Shown in pieces: positions 1-7,190 of a stretch of 46,451 bases of DNA; positions within the stretch are counted from its first letter, which is position 1, and every line of letters starts with the position of its first letter. The notes below the pieces were generated by a model. That model was not told the origin of the DNA, ran no database searches, and worked only from the letters and a program-made list of their open reading frames with translations. The position numbers and the translations under genes were made by a program. The stretch covers positions 1-46,451 of the forward strand of contig DASRFJ010000367.1 in assembly GCA_035651595.1 (NCBI GenBank), read 5' to 3'. Source of the DNA: JAFARZ01 sp035651595 (GTDB lineage: Bacteria > Actinomycetota > Actinomycetes > Streptosporangiales > Streptosporangiaceae).

Positions 1-617
1 GAGCGGGGGAACGCGCGGCGCAGCGCGGTGAACGGCAGCAGCACCAGGTCGTGCCGCTCGCGCAGATGCGCCCGCTCGTGCGCGAGCACCGCGGCCAGCT
101 CGGCCGGACCGAGCAGCTCAAGCGTGCCGGCGCTGACCACGATCTTCGAGCGGAGCCCGGGCAGGCAGTACGCGGTCGCGGCGGGGTGATCCACGACCAG
201 CGCGCCGGGCACCTTGGGGTCGCCGTGCGCGAGCAGCGCGAGCAGCGCCCGCTGGCGGCGGCGCGCGTGGATCACCGCGGCGCTCGCGGCGACCAGCACC
301 GAGCAGAGCAGGGCGAGCAGCGCGAGGCCGGCGGCCAGGCAGAATACCCGTACCGCGACCAGGAGGGGCGGCCCAGCCAGCGTGACGGCGTGCGGCCGCC
401 ACAGCGCGACCGCCAGGCTGGAGTGCTGCGCGGGCAGCGCGAGGCCGAGCAGCGTGCCCACCGCCGCGATGCCTCCGGCCAGGCCGAGCGCCTGCCAGAG
501 CAGGATCGCGACAGCCGGCGAGCGGCGCGGCCAGCTGGCTCTCACCAGCATCGGCACGCCCGCCACGCTCCCGGTGGCGACTACGGCGAGAAGCGCCGCG
601 TCAGCCAGTCCCCTCAT
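1..617 (-). CDS. M56-family (BlaR1-like) membrane metallopeptidase, 3' end outside window
   Basis: The minus-strand frame starts at ATG 617-615, overlaps the end of the BlaI-type repressor gene by 17 bp, and is still open at base 1, so about 205 N-terminal residues are visible. It opens with hydrophobic membrane segments (MRGLADAALLAVVATG, then further Leu/Ala-rich stretches). Later comes the zinc-protease signature HERAH inside AVLAHERAHLRERHDL, encoded at about 66-80. The order repressor gene then M56 peptidase matches blaI-blaR1/mecI-mecR1-type pairs. In that family the membrane protease senses a cell-wall signal and triggers removal of the repressor. No penicillin-binding sensor domain can be seen because the gene is cut, and many actinobacterial M56 proteins lack one. 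The inducer is therefore unknown. Confidence 0.85.
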   Translation of the reverse strand, partial: MRGLADAALLAVVATGSVAGVPMLVRASWPRRSPAVAILLWQALGLAGGIAAVGTLLGLALPAQHSSLAVALWRPHAVTLAGPPLLVAVRVFCLAAGLALLALLCSVLVAASAAVIHARRRQRALLALLAHGDPKVPGALVVDHPAATAYCLPGLRSKIVVSAGTLELLGPAELAAVLAHERAHLRERHDLVLLPFTALRRAFPR

Positions 618-981
618 CGTCTCCGCCGATTCGCTCCAGTGCGTCACGCAACGCTTCGGCCTCCACGCCCGACACCGACCGGGCGAACCGGGTCAGCGCG
701 GCGGTACGATCCCCCGTCTGATCCAGCGCGGTGAGCATCAGCTCAGCGACATAGGCCTCACGCGTCGCTGAAGGACAATATCGCCAGGCGCGCCCGTCGC
801 GCTGCCGTCTGGCGAATCCTTTCTTCGCGAGCCGGTCGAGCACGGTCATCACCGTGGTGTGTGCCAGGCTGCGATCGGGCAGCCGGGCACTGACCTCGCG
901 CACGGTGAGCGAACTATCGCTCTCCCAAAGCACGTCCATGATCGCACGCTCAAGTTCGCCAAGCCGGTTCACGTTCGTCAA
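601..981 (-). CDS. BlaI/MecI/CopY-family transcriptional repressor
   Basis: This 126-residue protein has the typical BlaI length and layout. An N-terminal winged helix covers about residues 5-75, with LGELERAIMDVLWES and the recognition region HTTVMTVLDRLAKKGF. A helical dimerisation tail follows (residues 80-120). The start is TTG 981; a GTG lies three codons further in at 972 and could also serve. The family binds as a dimer to palindromes upstream of its own operon and is inactivated by cleavage by a partner M56 protease, here the overlapping downstream gene. The two genes are almost certainly one operon. The first codons lie directly beside a TACA-containing sequence that could be part of the operator, but I see no perfect palindrome. 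Confidence 0.9.
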   Translation of the reverse strand: MTNVNRLGELERAIMDVLWESDSSLTVREVSARLPDRSLAHTTVMTVLDRLAKKGFARRQRDGRAWRYCPSATREAYVAELMLTALDQTGDRTAALTRFARSVSGVEAEALRDALERIGGDDEGTG

Positions 982-1014
982 TGTACCCGTATCGGGAACT
1001 TCCGAACTGCCCGG

Positions 1015-1527
1015 TTACTCAGATGACTCGGGGGCGGCGAAGCTGGCGAATGCCTGGAGGTTGGCCAGCGACTGGCCGCGCTTGGCGCGCCAGGCCCACT
1101 CCCGCCGGATGGCGGTCTTGAAGCCCAGCTCGAGCGCCTTGTCGAAGTTGTCGTCGGAGTAAGTGAGGACGCAGCCGAGCAGCCGGTCGATGTCGGTCAC
1201 GGCGGACAGCGGGAGCCGGCCGACCAGGTACACGTCGCCGACCGGGTCGAGCGCGAAGTGCACCCCGTACATCCGGCCGTTCCGCCCGAGCAGGAAGCGG
1301 TAGAACTCCGCGTGGTTCTCGTCCGGCTGGCGGCAGAAGAACGCCTCGACCAGCAGGCTGTGCTGGTCCGCGATCAGCCAGGTCATCGTCGCCAGCTTGT
1401 GCTGGCCGGCCAGCTTGACCAGGTACGCGCCCGGCCGCGGGTTCTCGTACGGCAGGCCCAGCTCGGCAAGCTGCTGTTCGATCGCGGCCTGAGCGGCCTT
1501 AGCGGCCGAGGCCGAGGCCGAGGTCAT
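1015..1527 (-). CDS. YbjN-domain protein (Rv0487-like)
   Basis: The 170-residue product starts at ATG 1527, whose first bases overlap the TGA stop of mshA (ATGA junction), so the two are translationally coupled. The protein opens with an Ala/Ser helix encoded by a short GCCGAG repeat. It continues into a YbjN/type III secretion chaperone-like fold with the typical segments FYRFLLGRNGRMYGVHFALD and VGDVYLVGRLPL. The same pairing, mycothiol glycosyltransferase followed by a YbjN protein, occurs in mycobacteria and streptomycetes. The biochemical function of this family is not established. A chaperone-like or regulatory role in mycothiol synthesis is only suggested by the gene order. Confidence 0.88.
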   Translation of the reverse strand: MTSASASAAKAAQAAIEQQLAELGLPYENPRPGAYLVKLAGQHKLATMTWLIADQHSLLVEAFFCRQPDENHAEFYRFLLGRNGRMYGVHFALDPVGDVYLVGRLPLSAVTDIDRLLGCVLTYSDDNFDKALELGFKTAIRREWAWRAKRGQSLANLQAFASFAAPESSE

Positions 1528-2813
1528 GCGCTCAGCGCGGCGGCGTTTTCGTTCATAGCTCCGGTATACACGTCGACCAGCCGGTCCGCGGTAACGCCCC
1601 AGCCGAACGCCCGCGCGTGGCGTACCGCGCCCGCCGACAGCACCAGGAGCCGGGCCGGCGACGCGGCCAGCCGCGCGATCACCCGCGCGTAGTCTGCCGG
1701 GTCGTGCCCGGACACCAGCACGCCGGAGTAGCCGTCGCGCACCGCGGTGCGCAGGCCGCCGACCGCCGCGGCGACGACCGGAGTCCCGCATGCCTGCGCC
1801 TCGATCGCGACCAGGCCGAACGACTCCGAGTGCGACGGCACCATGACCAGCGACGCGGCGCGGTACCAGTCGGCCAGCTCGGCCTGCGGGCACGGCGGCT
1901 CCAGCCGGACCCGGCCGGCGATGCCCAGGCTTTCGGCCAGCGCCGCGAGCCGGCCGGGCGCGCCGACCTCGGACCCGCTCGGGCCGCCGACGAACACCAC
2001 GACGAGTCGCTCAGCCAGTTCCGGCGCCTCGGCCATCAGCGCCGCGGCCGCGCGCAGCACGATGTCCGGGCCCTTGAGCGGCTGTATCCGCCCGGCGAAC
2101 AGCAGCACGAACGCGTCCGCGGGGAGCCCGAGCCGATGCCGCGCCCGAGCCCGCGAGCCCGAAAGGGTAGCGGCCCCGGTCGTGTCCGGCTGGAACAACG
2201 ACAGGTCCACCCCCGGGTTCACCGTGCGCACCCGGGATTGCGCCGCCCCGTAGAGCGAGACGAGCTGCCTGGCCTCTTCGTCGGTGTTGGCGACGAGCCG
2301 GTCCGCGGCGGCCACGACCTCGTGCTCGCCCCTGATCCGGGCCGAAGGCTCGGCGCAGTCCCCCTCGGCCAGCGCCAGGTTCTTCACCTTGCCGAGCGTG
2401 TGCATGGACTGGACGAGGGGGACGCACCAGCGCGCGGCCGCGGCCACCGCGACCTGCCCGGACAGCCAGTAATGGGAATGCACGAGGTCATAATGGCCCG
2501 GGGCGTACGCGGCCTCGGTGCGCAGCACCCCGAACGTGAACGGGCAGATCTGCGCGGGCAGCGCGTTCTTGTCGAGCTCCTCGAATGGCCCGGCAACCAC
2601 GTTGCGCACCAGGACGCCGGGGGCCATCTCCACCACCGGCGGGGTATCGCGGCACACCGCGCGGGTGAAGATCTCCACCTCGATGTCGCGTTCGGCGAGG
2701 CGCTTGGCGACCTCGACAACGTAGACGTTGAGCCCGCCAGCGTCACCCGTGCCCGGCTGATCGAGCGGCGAGGTGTGCAGGCTGATGGTCGCGATCCGTC
2801 TTGGCCTGTCCAC
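1524..2813 (-). CDS. mshA: D-inositol-3-phosphate glycosyltransferase (mycothiol synthesis)
   Basis: MshA transfers GlcNAc from UDP-GlcNAc to 1L-myo-inositol-1-phosphate, the first step of mycothiol synthesis. The cytosolic GT4 (GT-B) fold is recognisable. At the N terminus are SLHTSPLDQPGTGDAGGLNV, the acceptor/diphosphate loop of the family, and HSHYWLSG. In the C-terminal half FAGRIQPLKGPD is followed by ESFGLVAIEAQACGTPVVA with the EX7E nucleotide-binding pair. From GTG 2813 the protein is 429 residues, in the family range. The frame stays open upstream (TTG 2825 and beyond), but those residues look non-conserved and run into the divergent gpmA promoter. It overlaps the YbjN gene by 4 bp. 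MshA restricts the lineage to mycothiol-making actinobacteria. Confidence 0.93.
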   Translation of the reverse strand: MDRPRRIATISLHTSPLDQPGTGDAGGLNVYVVEVAKRLAERDIEVEIFTRAVCRDTPPVVEMAPGVLVRNVVAGPFEELDKNALPAQICPFTFGVLRTEAAYAPGHYDLVHSHYWLSGQVAVAAAARWCVPLVQSMHTLGKVKNLALAEGDCAEPSARIRGEHEVVAAADRLVANTDEEARQLVSLYGAAQSRVRTVNPGVDLSLFQPDTTGAATLSGSRARARHRLGLPADAFVLLFAGRIQPLKGPDIVLRAAAALMAEAPELAERLVVVFVGGPSGSEVGAPGRLAALAESLGIAGRVRLEPPCPQAELADWYRAASLVMVPSHSESFGLVAIEAQACGTPVVAAAVGGLRTAVRDGYSGVLVSGHDPADYARVIARLAASPARLLVLSAGAVRHARAFGWGVTADRLVDVYTGAMNENAAALSA

Positions 2814-2845
2814 GTCCGATTTCAACTCAATCCGGCCACCGCGTG

Positions 2846-2876
2846 TTCCCGGGTGGCCCGGCACGGCCACTAGGCT
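2846..2876 (+). promoter_or_regulatory. Candidate gpmA promoter, leaderless type
   Basis: A TANNNT-type -10 (TAGGCT, 2871-2876) ends 7 bp before the gpmA ATG at 2884. A loose -35 (TTCCCG, 2846-2851) lies 19 bp upstream of it. This spacing would start the transcript at or very near the A of the start codon. No Shine-Dalgarno sequence precedes the ATG, which fits a leaderless mRNA, common in actinobacteria. The -35 match is weak. Confidence 0.45.
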
Positions 2877-2883
2877 TAAGCAC

Positions 2884-3621
2884 ATGCAAACCCTGGTCCT
2901 ACTGCGGCATGGCGAAAGCGAGTGGAACTCCAAGGGCCTGTTCACCGGCTGGGTGGACGTGAGCCTGTCCGCCAGCGGGCGGCAGGAGGCCGCGAGCGGC
3001 GGCAGGCTGCTGGCCGAGGCGGGTATCCGGCCCGATGTCGTGCACACCTCGGTGCTCAGCCGGGCGATCCAGACGGCGAACATCGCGCTCGAGGAGGCCG
3101 GCCTGCTGTGGCTGCCGGTGCGCCGGTCCTGGCGGCTGAACGAGCGGCACTACGGTGCCCTCCAGGGCAAGGACAAGGCGCAGACCAGGCAGCAGTTCGG
3201 CGACGAGCAGTTCATGCTGTGGCGCAGGTCCTATGACGTCCCGCCGCCGCCCATCGCCGACGACGATCCGCTGTCCCAGGCCAGCGACCCTCGCTACCAG
3301 GGCCTGCCGCCGGAGCTGCGGCCGCGTACCGAGTGCCTGAAGGACGTGGTGGCCCGGCTGCTGCCGTACTGGTACGACGCGATCGTGCCGGACCTGGCCC
3401 GCGGGACCGTGCTGATCGCGGCGCACGGCAACTCGTTGCGCGCGTTGGTCAAGCACCTGGACGGGATCGGTGACGCGGAGATCGCGGAGCTGAACATCCC
3501 GACCGGCATCCCGCTGGTCTACGAACTCGACGACGCGATGCGCCCGGCCGGCCCCGGCAAGTACCTCGATCCAGCCGCGGCCGCGGCGGCCGTGGAGGCG
3601 GTCAAGAACCAGGGCCGCTGA
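2884..3621 (+). CDS. gpmA: 2,3-bisphosphoglycerate-dependent phosphoglycerate mutase
   Basis: This 245-residue cytosolic glycolytic enzyme interconverts 3- and 2-phosphoglycerate. The phosphohistidine motif LLRHGESEWN sits at residues 6-15. The second catalytic region AAHGNSLRALVKHLDG is near 180, and LNERHYGALQG near 85 supplies the family's glutamate and substrate-binding residues. The length matches the dPGM family. It is divergent from mshA and lies just upstream of senX3-regX3, the order also known from Mycobacterium (gpm1-senX3-regX3). The ATG at 2884 has no ribosome-binding site but sits just after a -10 box, so a leaderless start is favoured. Confidence 0.95.
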   Translation: MQTLVLLRHGESEWNSKGLFTGWVDVSLSASGRQEAASGGRLLAEAGIRPDVVHTSVLSRAIQTANIALEEAGLLWLPVRRSWRLNERHYGALQGKDKAQTRQQFGDEQFMLWRRSYDVPPPPIADDDPLSQASDPRYQGLPPELRPRTECLKDVVARLLPYWYDAIVPDLARGTVLIAAHGNSLRALVKHLDGIGDAEIAELNIPTGIPLVYELDDAMRPAGPGKYLDPAAAAAAVEAVKNQGR

Positions 3622-3655
3622 CCAGGACTGATGGTGCAAATGAGGCGCCTGGCGA

Positions 3656-3695
3656 CTTAACGGGACATTAACGACTGTTTACCGAAAGGTGAACA
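3656..3695 (+). promoter_or_regulatory. Pho-box-like array: four direct repeat units with exact 11-bp period
   Basis: Upstream of senX3 the heptamers CTTAACG (3656), ATTAACG (3667), TTTACCG (3678) and GTGAACA (3689) recur with an exact 11-bp period. Direct repeats of about 7 bp separated by 4 bp are the architecture of the PHO boxes bound by Streptomyces PhoP and related OmpR-type phosphate regulators (GTTCACC-like units). The neighbouring regX3 encodes such a regulator, so this is a likely autoregulatory site. The fourth unit is the most degenerate. Confidence 0.75.
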
Positions 3696-3731
3696 TCGCT
3701 CGAATATCGCCGCGTGGCGCGGCATCCCGCA

Positions 3732-3760
3732 TTTTTCTATCGCGCGATCCCGCATACCAT
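3732..3760 (+). promoter_or_regulatory. Candidate senX3-regX3 promoter
   Basis: TTTTTC (3732-3737), a 17-bp spacer and TACCAT (3755-3760, TANNNT type) lie about 40-60 bp downstream of the 11-bp-period repeat array. A start near 3767 would give a short leader before the GTG 3788/ATG 3794 starts. It would also rule out the longer reading frame that begins inside the repeat array. The -35 match is poor, as expected for an activated promoter. Confidence 0.4.
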
Positions 3761-3787
3761 CAGAGATGTGAATCTTCACTGGTCAGC

Positions 3788-4954
3788 GTGCCAATGGCGA
3801 TAAGAGCCAGGACCGGCGGCGGTTCCCCCGCCCGCTCCCGTGGCACGCGGTTGCGGACCGCCAAGCAGCCGACCCGGCTACCGCCGGGCATCGCGTCGAT
3901 CCTCAACGTGCTCTCCTCGTCCGCGATCGTCCTCGACAGCACCGACCGGGTGCTGCGGGCGAGCGCCGCGGCGCGGGCGTTCGGCCTGGTGAAGGGCGAC
4001 CGGCTGATGGTCCCCGAACTGGCCGCGCTGGCGCGCCAGGTCCGCCGCGACGGCGAGATCCGGGAGGGCGAGTTCGAGGTCCCGGTGCCCAGGTTCGGCG
4101 GCCGCACGACCAGTTTCGCGGTCCGGGTGGCCCCGCTCGGCGGCGCCGTGGGCGGCGGCGGCCTGGTGCTGGTGCTCGCCGAGGACCAGACGGAAAGCCG
4201 CCGGGTCGAGGAGGTGCGCCGCGACTTCGTGGCGAACACCAGCCACGAGCTGAAGACCCCGGTCGGCGCCCTGGCGCTGCTGGCCGAGACGATCGAGGAC
4301 GCCGCCGACGACGCGGAGGCGGTGCGCAGGTTCGCCGGCCGGATGCGTCAGGAGGCGCAGCGGCTGACCAGCCTGGTGCAGGACCTGATCACGCTGAACC
4401 GGATTCAGGCCGCCGAGCCGGTGCCGGACCCGCGCCCGGTGGACATGGACGCGGTCGTCGCGGAGGCGCTGGACCGGTGCCGGATGAAGGCCAACGCCCG
4501 CGGCATCTCGCTGGCGTCCGTCGGCACCCGCGGCCTGAGCGTGCTCGGCGACGAGGACCTGCTGGTCACCGCGCTGCGGAACCTGCTGGAGAACGCCGTC
4601 GCGTACAGCCCGGAGCGAACCCGCGTCACGATCAGCACCAAGCGCACCCCGGACGGCTACGCCGAGCTGAGCGTCACCGACCAGGGCATCGGCATCCCCG
4701 AACGCGACCTCGAGCGGATCTTCGAGCGCTTCTACCGGGTGGACCCGGCGCGCTCGCGCGCGACCGGCGGGACCGGCCTCGGCCTCGCCATCGTCAAGCA
4801 CGTGACGGCCGCGCACAACGGCCGGGTCACGGTGCACAGCGTGGAGGGCGCTGGATCGACGTTCACGCTTTTCATCCCGCTCCGGACCGAGCACGCAACT
4901 GACCCAGCCCGGGGGGAAGCGTTCCCCCCGGACCCCCCCGGCAGAAGGGCCTGA
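3788..4954 (+). CDS. senX3: SenX3/PhoR-type sensor histidine kinase lacking transmembrane segments
   Basis: This sensor kinase pairs with the RegX3-type regulator encoded directly downstream. From GTG 3788 it has 388 residues (ATG 3794 is also possible). The first 40 residues are basic and hydrophilic. A PAS-like region follows (about 30-140), then the HisKA box VRRDFVANTSHELKTPVGA with the phospho-acceptor His. The ATPase motifs are N box LRNLLENAVAYSP, G1 VTDQGIGIP and G2 GGTGLGLAIVKHV. Mycobacterial SenX3 starts with membrane helices. None is visible here, even if the open frame is extended to 3689, so the kinase should be cytosolic or bound through a partner. The last 20 codons contain a strong GC hairpin. 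The stop is followed after one base by the regX3 GTG, so the genes are co-translated. Confidence 0.88.
   Translation: MPMAIRARTGGGSPARSRGTRLRTAKQPTRLPPGIASILNVLSSSAIVLDSTDRVLRASAAARAFGLVKGDRLMVPELAALARQVRRDGEIREGEFEVPVPRFGGRTTSFAVRVAPLGGAVGGGGLVLVLAEDQTESRRVEEVRRDFVANTSHELKTPVGALALLAETIEDAADDAEAVRRFAGRMRQEAQRLTSLVQDLITLNRIQAAEPVPDPRPVDMDAVVAEALDRCRMKANARGISLASVGTRGLSVLGDEDLLVTALRNLLENAVAYSPERTRVTISTKRTPDGYAELSVTDQGIGIPERDLERIFERFYRVDPARSRATGGTGLGLAIVKHVTAAHNGRVTVHSVEGAGSTFTLFIPLRTEHATDPARGEAFPPDPPGRRA
4909..4931 (+). repeat. GC-rich hairpin repeat inside the senX3 3' end
   Basis: Two 10-base arms, CCGGGGGGAA and TTCCCCCCGG, flank the loop GCG, followed by ACCCCCCC. It encodes a Pro-rich tail (FPPDPPG). 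A very similar element (G6 arm, 3-4-base loop, C6 arm, then GGAACCCCCC or GGATCCCCCC) occurs twice at 36431-36483, also in coding DNA. This suggests a dispersed repeat family. Confidence 0.7.
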
Positions 4955-4955
4955 A

Positions 4956-5636
4956 GTGACACGCGTACTGGTGGTTGAGGACGAGGATTCGTTCAGCGAT
5001 GCCATCTCGTACCTGCTGCGCAAGGAGGGATTCGAGGTCGCCGTCTGCACGACGGGCCCCGACGCGCTCGATACCTTCGACCGGACCGGCGCCGACCTGG
5101 TGCTGCTCGACCTGATGCTGCCCGGCCTGCCCGGCAGCGAGGTGTGCCGGTCGCTGCGGGAGAAGTCCAACGTCCCGGTGATCATGCTCACCGCCAAGGA
5201 CAGCGAGATCGACAAGGTCGTCGGCCTTGAGCTGGGCGCGGACGACTACGTGACCAAGCCGTTCTCGTCACGCGAGCTGGTCGCCCGGATGCGCGCGGTG
5301 CTGCGCCGCCGCGGCGAGCCGGAGGACATCGCCGAGGCCGCGCTCGAGTCCGGCCCGGTCCGGATGGACGTCGAGCGGCACGTGGTGACCGTCCGCGGCG
5401 AGAACGTCCAGCTCCCGCTGAAGGAGTTCGAACTGCTTCAGGTGCTGCTCCGCAACGCCGACCGGGTGCTGACCCGGATGCAGCTGATCGACCGGGTGTG
5501 GGGCGCCGACTACGTCGGTGACACCAAGACCCTCGACGTGCACATCAAGCGGCTGCGCGCCAAAATCGAGCTGGATCCCGCCCGTCCGCGCCACATCGTC
5601 ACCGTGCGCGGCCTCGGCTACAAATTTGAATCATAA
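4956..5636 (+). CDS. regX3: RegX3/PhoP-type OmpR-family response regulator
   Basis: This 226-residue response regulator has a receiver domain at residues 1-115. It shows acidic pocket EDED, phospho-acceptor Asp in VLLDLMLPG, MLTAKD, and Lys in DDYVTKPFSSREL. An OmpR-type winged helix follows at 130-226 (LPLKEFELLQVLL, then TLDVHIKRLRAKIE and VRGLGYKFES). The GTG start at 4956 overlaps the senX3 stop region, so the pair is one operon. The homologous systems control the phosphate-starvation response. The 11-bp-period repeats upstream of senX3 are the probable DNA target. No phoU or pst gene is adjacent. Confidence 0.93.
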   Translation: MTRVLVVEDEDSFSDAISYLLRKEGFEVAVCTTGPDALDTFDRTGADLVLLDLMLPGLPGSEVCRSLREKSNVPVIMLTAKDSEIDKVVGLELGADDYVTKPFSSRELVARMRAVLRRRGEPEDIAEAALESGPVRMDVERHVVTVRGENVQLPLKEFELLQVLLRNADRVLTRMQLIDRVWGADYVGDTKTLDVHIKRLRAKIELDPARPRHIVTVRGLGYKFES

Positions 5637-5751
5637 CGACGTAAGTGCTTGCCCCCGCGCCCGCGCCCCGCACCTCACCAGCGCCCGCACCTCGCCCACG
5701 CCCCGCACCTCCCCAGCGTGTCAATTGCGCAGTTGAGCCCACTAGAGCGCG

Positions 5752-6402
5752 TCAGGGCGTGGGTGTGGGGCTCGCTGAGGTGGTCGGCTTGGCTTTGGCG
5801 GATGCCTTGGCCTTCTTGTGCGTGCGCCGCGTCAGCGACGCCGTAGAGCTCGGTGACGGGCTCGGCGCGGCGATCGCCGGCTGCGCGAAGGTCGCGTAGT
5901 CATAGGCCTGCGGCTCGACCGGGAGATGCATGTTGATCTTGCCGGCGTTGGCGAACGTGAACGTCAGGCCGACTGGGTTCTGCCCGCCGGTCAGTGCCCC
6001 GGACAGGTTGACCAGCACGATGCGCGGGGTCGGGCCGGTCAGGTTCGCGCTTCCGTTCGCCGGAATGCTCACCGCGCCGCCGGTGATCTTCACCGATGAC
6101 GACGCGTCGGAGCTCACCGACACAAGCTGGTCCCCGCCGGTCGACGAGATCGACACGAAGACCCCGGCCTGGCCGCCCGCCGCCAGCTGCTGGCCGAGCG
6201 GCGGTCCGAGGACGAACGCGTTGCTGATCGTCACGTCGCCGACCGTCGCGCCCGCGCCGGCCGCCGCGGGATGGAAGGCGAGCGTGGGTGCGTCGAGACC
6301 GGCCTCGCAGCCGGTCACCGCCGGGATCGCCAGCGCGCCTACCAGCAGCGCGGCAGGCAGCGCCCGCGAGCGTGAGAGATGGCGACGGGTCAGGCGCGGC
6401 AC
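5752..6402 (-). CDS. LpqE-like secreted lipoprotein
   Basis: The 216-residue product starts at GTG 6402 behind a perfect AAGGAGG (complement of 6411-6417). A twin-Arg-containing basic start and hydrophobic stretch lead to a lipobox (AVTGC), so the protein is probably lipidated and exported. The mature part is a beta-rich domain (ISNAFVLGPP, ISSTGGDQLVSVSS, PRIVLVNLSG) resembling LpqE and, more distantly, PCu(A)C copper-chaperone folds. It ends in a Ser/Thr/Pro/Lys-rich low-complexity tail. lpqE lies beside carD in mycobacteria too, which supports the assignment. I do not see the Met/His set expected of a copper-binding PCu(A)C protein, so a copper role is not supported. Confidence 0.75.
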   Translation of the reverse strand: MPRLTRRHLSRSRALPAALLVGALAIPAVTGCEAGLDAPTLAFHPAAAGAGATVGDVTISNAFVLGPPLGQQLAAGGQAGVFVSISSTGGDQLVSVSSDASSSVKITGGAVSIPANGSANLTGPTPRIVLVNLSGALTGGQNPVGLTFTFANAGKINMHLPVEPQAYDYATFAQPAIAAPSPSPSSTASLTRRTHKKAKASAKAKPTTSASPTPTP

Positions 6403-6454
6403 GGTAACGGCCTCCTTGATTCACTCCGGCGGTGACGGAAGCAAATCGTAGCGG

Positions 6455-6937
6455 TCACGCGGTCGCGTGCTCGCGCGGGGTTGCCGATGGGCGGATGCTG
6501 TGCTGGTTGGCGGCCGGGCTGGTGGGTCCGCCGCTGGGCTGACCGCTAGGTCCGCTGCTGGGTCCGCTGGCCGGTCTGCTGGCGGGAGAGGCCGGGGTAG
6601 CTGACCGCGCCTGCGCCGGCTGGTTGGTGCCGTAGACCCGCGGGGCCTGGTCCTTCTCGACCGGGCTGATCGTGAAGACGGACAGCATCATGCCGGCCAC
6701 TAGGCAAACCGCCAGGATGCTGGCGATCAGCGGCATGATCCCAGCGTGCGCGGGCAGGACGCGGCGCAGCCGCCGCCTCCTCCTGAAGGCGCGCAGCTCT
6801 CGGTGATACGCGAGCACATCGCGCTCAAGTTCGCGCGCGTCGTCTGGGATGACTACGTCGAGCGGGGGCTCGTCCCAGCGCGCGTCGCCGCCAGGCTCCA
6901 CTCCTCCAGTATGGGTCCGGTCGGGGGTTGTGCGCAC
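6455..6937 (-). CDS. Small single-pass membrane protein of unknown function
   Basis: From GTG 6937 this frame gives 160 residues. It has a hydrophilic acidic N terminus (about 1-45), a very basic patch (AFRRRRRLRRVLPAHAG) and one strong transmembrane helix (MPLIASILAVCLVAGMMLSV, about 69-88). A Ser/Pro/Gly-rich, probably extracytoplasmic tail completes it. The basic patch before the helix predicts a cytoplasmic N terminus. It lies 52 bp upstream of the lipoprotein gene on the same strand and may share its transcript. I do not recognise a family. The start is uncertain because no good ribosome-binding site precedes it. Confidence 0.6.
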   Translation of the reverse strand: MRTTPDRTHTGGVEPGGDARWDEPPLDVVIPDDARELERDVLAYHRELRAFRRRRRLRRVLPAHAGIMPLIASILAVCLVAGMMLSVFTISPVEKDQAPRVYGTNQPAQARSATPASPASRPASGPSSGPSGQPSGGPTSPAANQHSIRPSATPREHATA

Positions 6938-6989
6938 ACGCGGGCCACGCCCTAGTGCCGAAGTGAGCCGTTAGCGGGCGTCACTCGGG

Positions 6990-7030
6990 TAGACTGGAGA
7001 TCGTTGAGCAGATCTCCCGGCTTCACCGGG
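6990..7030 (+). promoter_or_regulatory. carD upstream leader with -10-like box and two hairpins
   Basis: TAGACT (6990-6995) is a good TANNNT -10. Directly behind it lie two potential hairpins: GAGATC/GATCTC (6997-7002 and 7011-7016) and CCCGG/CCGGG (7016-7020 and 7026-7030). A transcript from here would have a structured leader of about 190 nt before carD. No clear -35 is visible, and no known riboswitch fold was recognised. Confidence 0.35.
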
Positions 7031-7156
7031 CGTTGCGATGGCCGGGTTTCCGGTGGCGCGCATCGCCGCGGCGGGCGGTATTTGCGCGGCCCTGTAATTG
7101 CCCGCTGACCTGCACATTCACCGCCTAAGGCATTTTATCGACACCGCCAAGCGTGG

Positions 7157-7162
7157 TAAGAT
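7157..7162 (+). promoter_or_regulatory. Candidate proximal carD -10 (TAAGAT)
   Basis: TAAGAT lies 28 bp upstream of the carD ATG (7191). A GGAAGGGG ribosome-binding site is at 7173-7180. The -35 region is T-rich (around 7134-7139) but not a clear consensus. It would give a short-leader transcript in addition to any transcript from the distal box near 6990. Confidence 0.4.
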
Positions 7163-7190
7163 GGTCTTCAGCGGAAGGGGTACTTGCCAC

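Noticed and set aside
3689..3787. Longer senX3 start at GTG 3689
   Set aside because: The codon lies inside the last unit of the 11-bp-period repeat and upstream of the candidate -10; the extra residues add no membrane helix or conserved sequence.
5645..5720. Repeated CGCACCTC blocks between regX3 and the lipoprotein gene, CRISPR-like at first sight
   Set aside because: Units are short, irregularly spaced and without distinct spacers; this is simple-sequence C-rich DNA between convergent genes.
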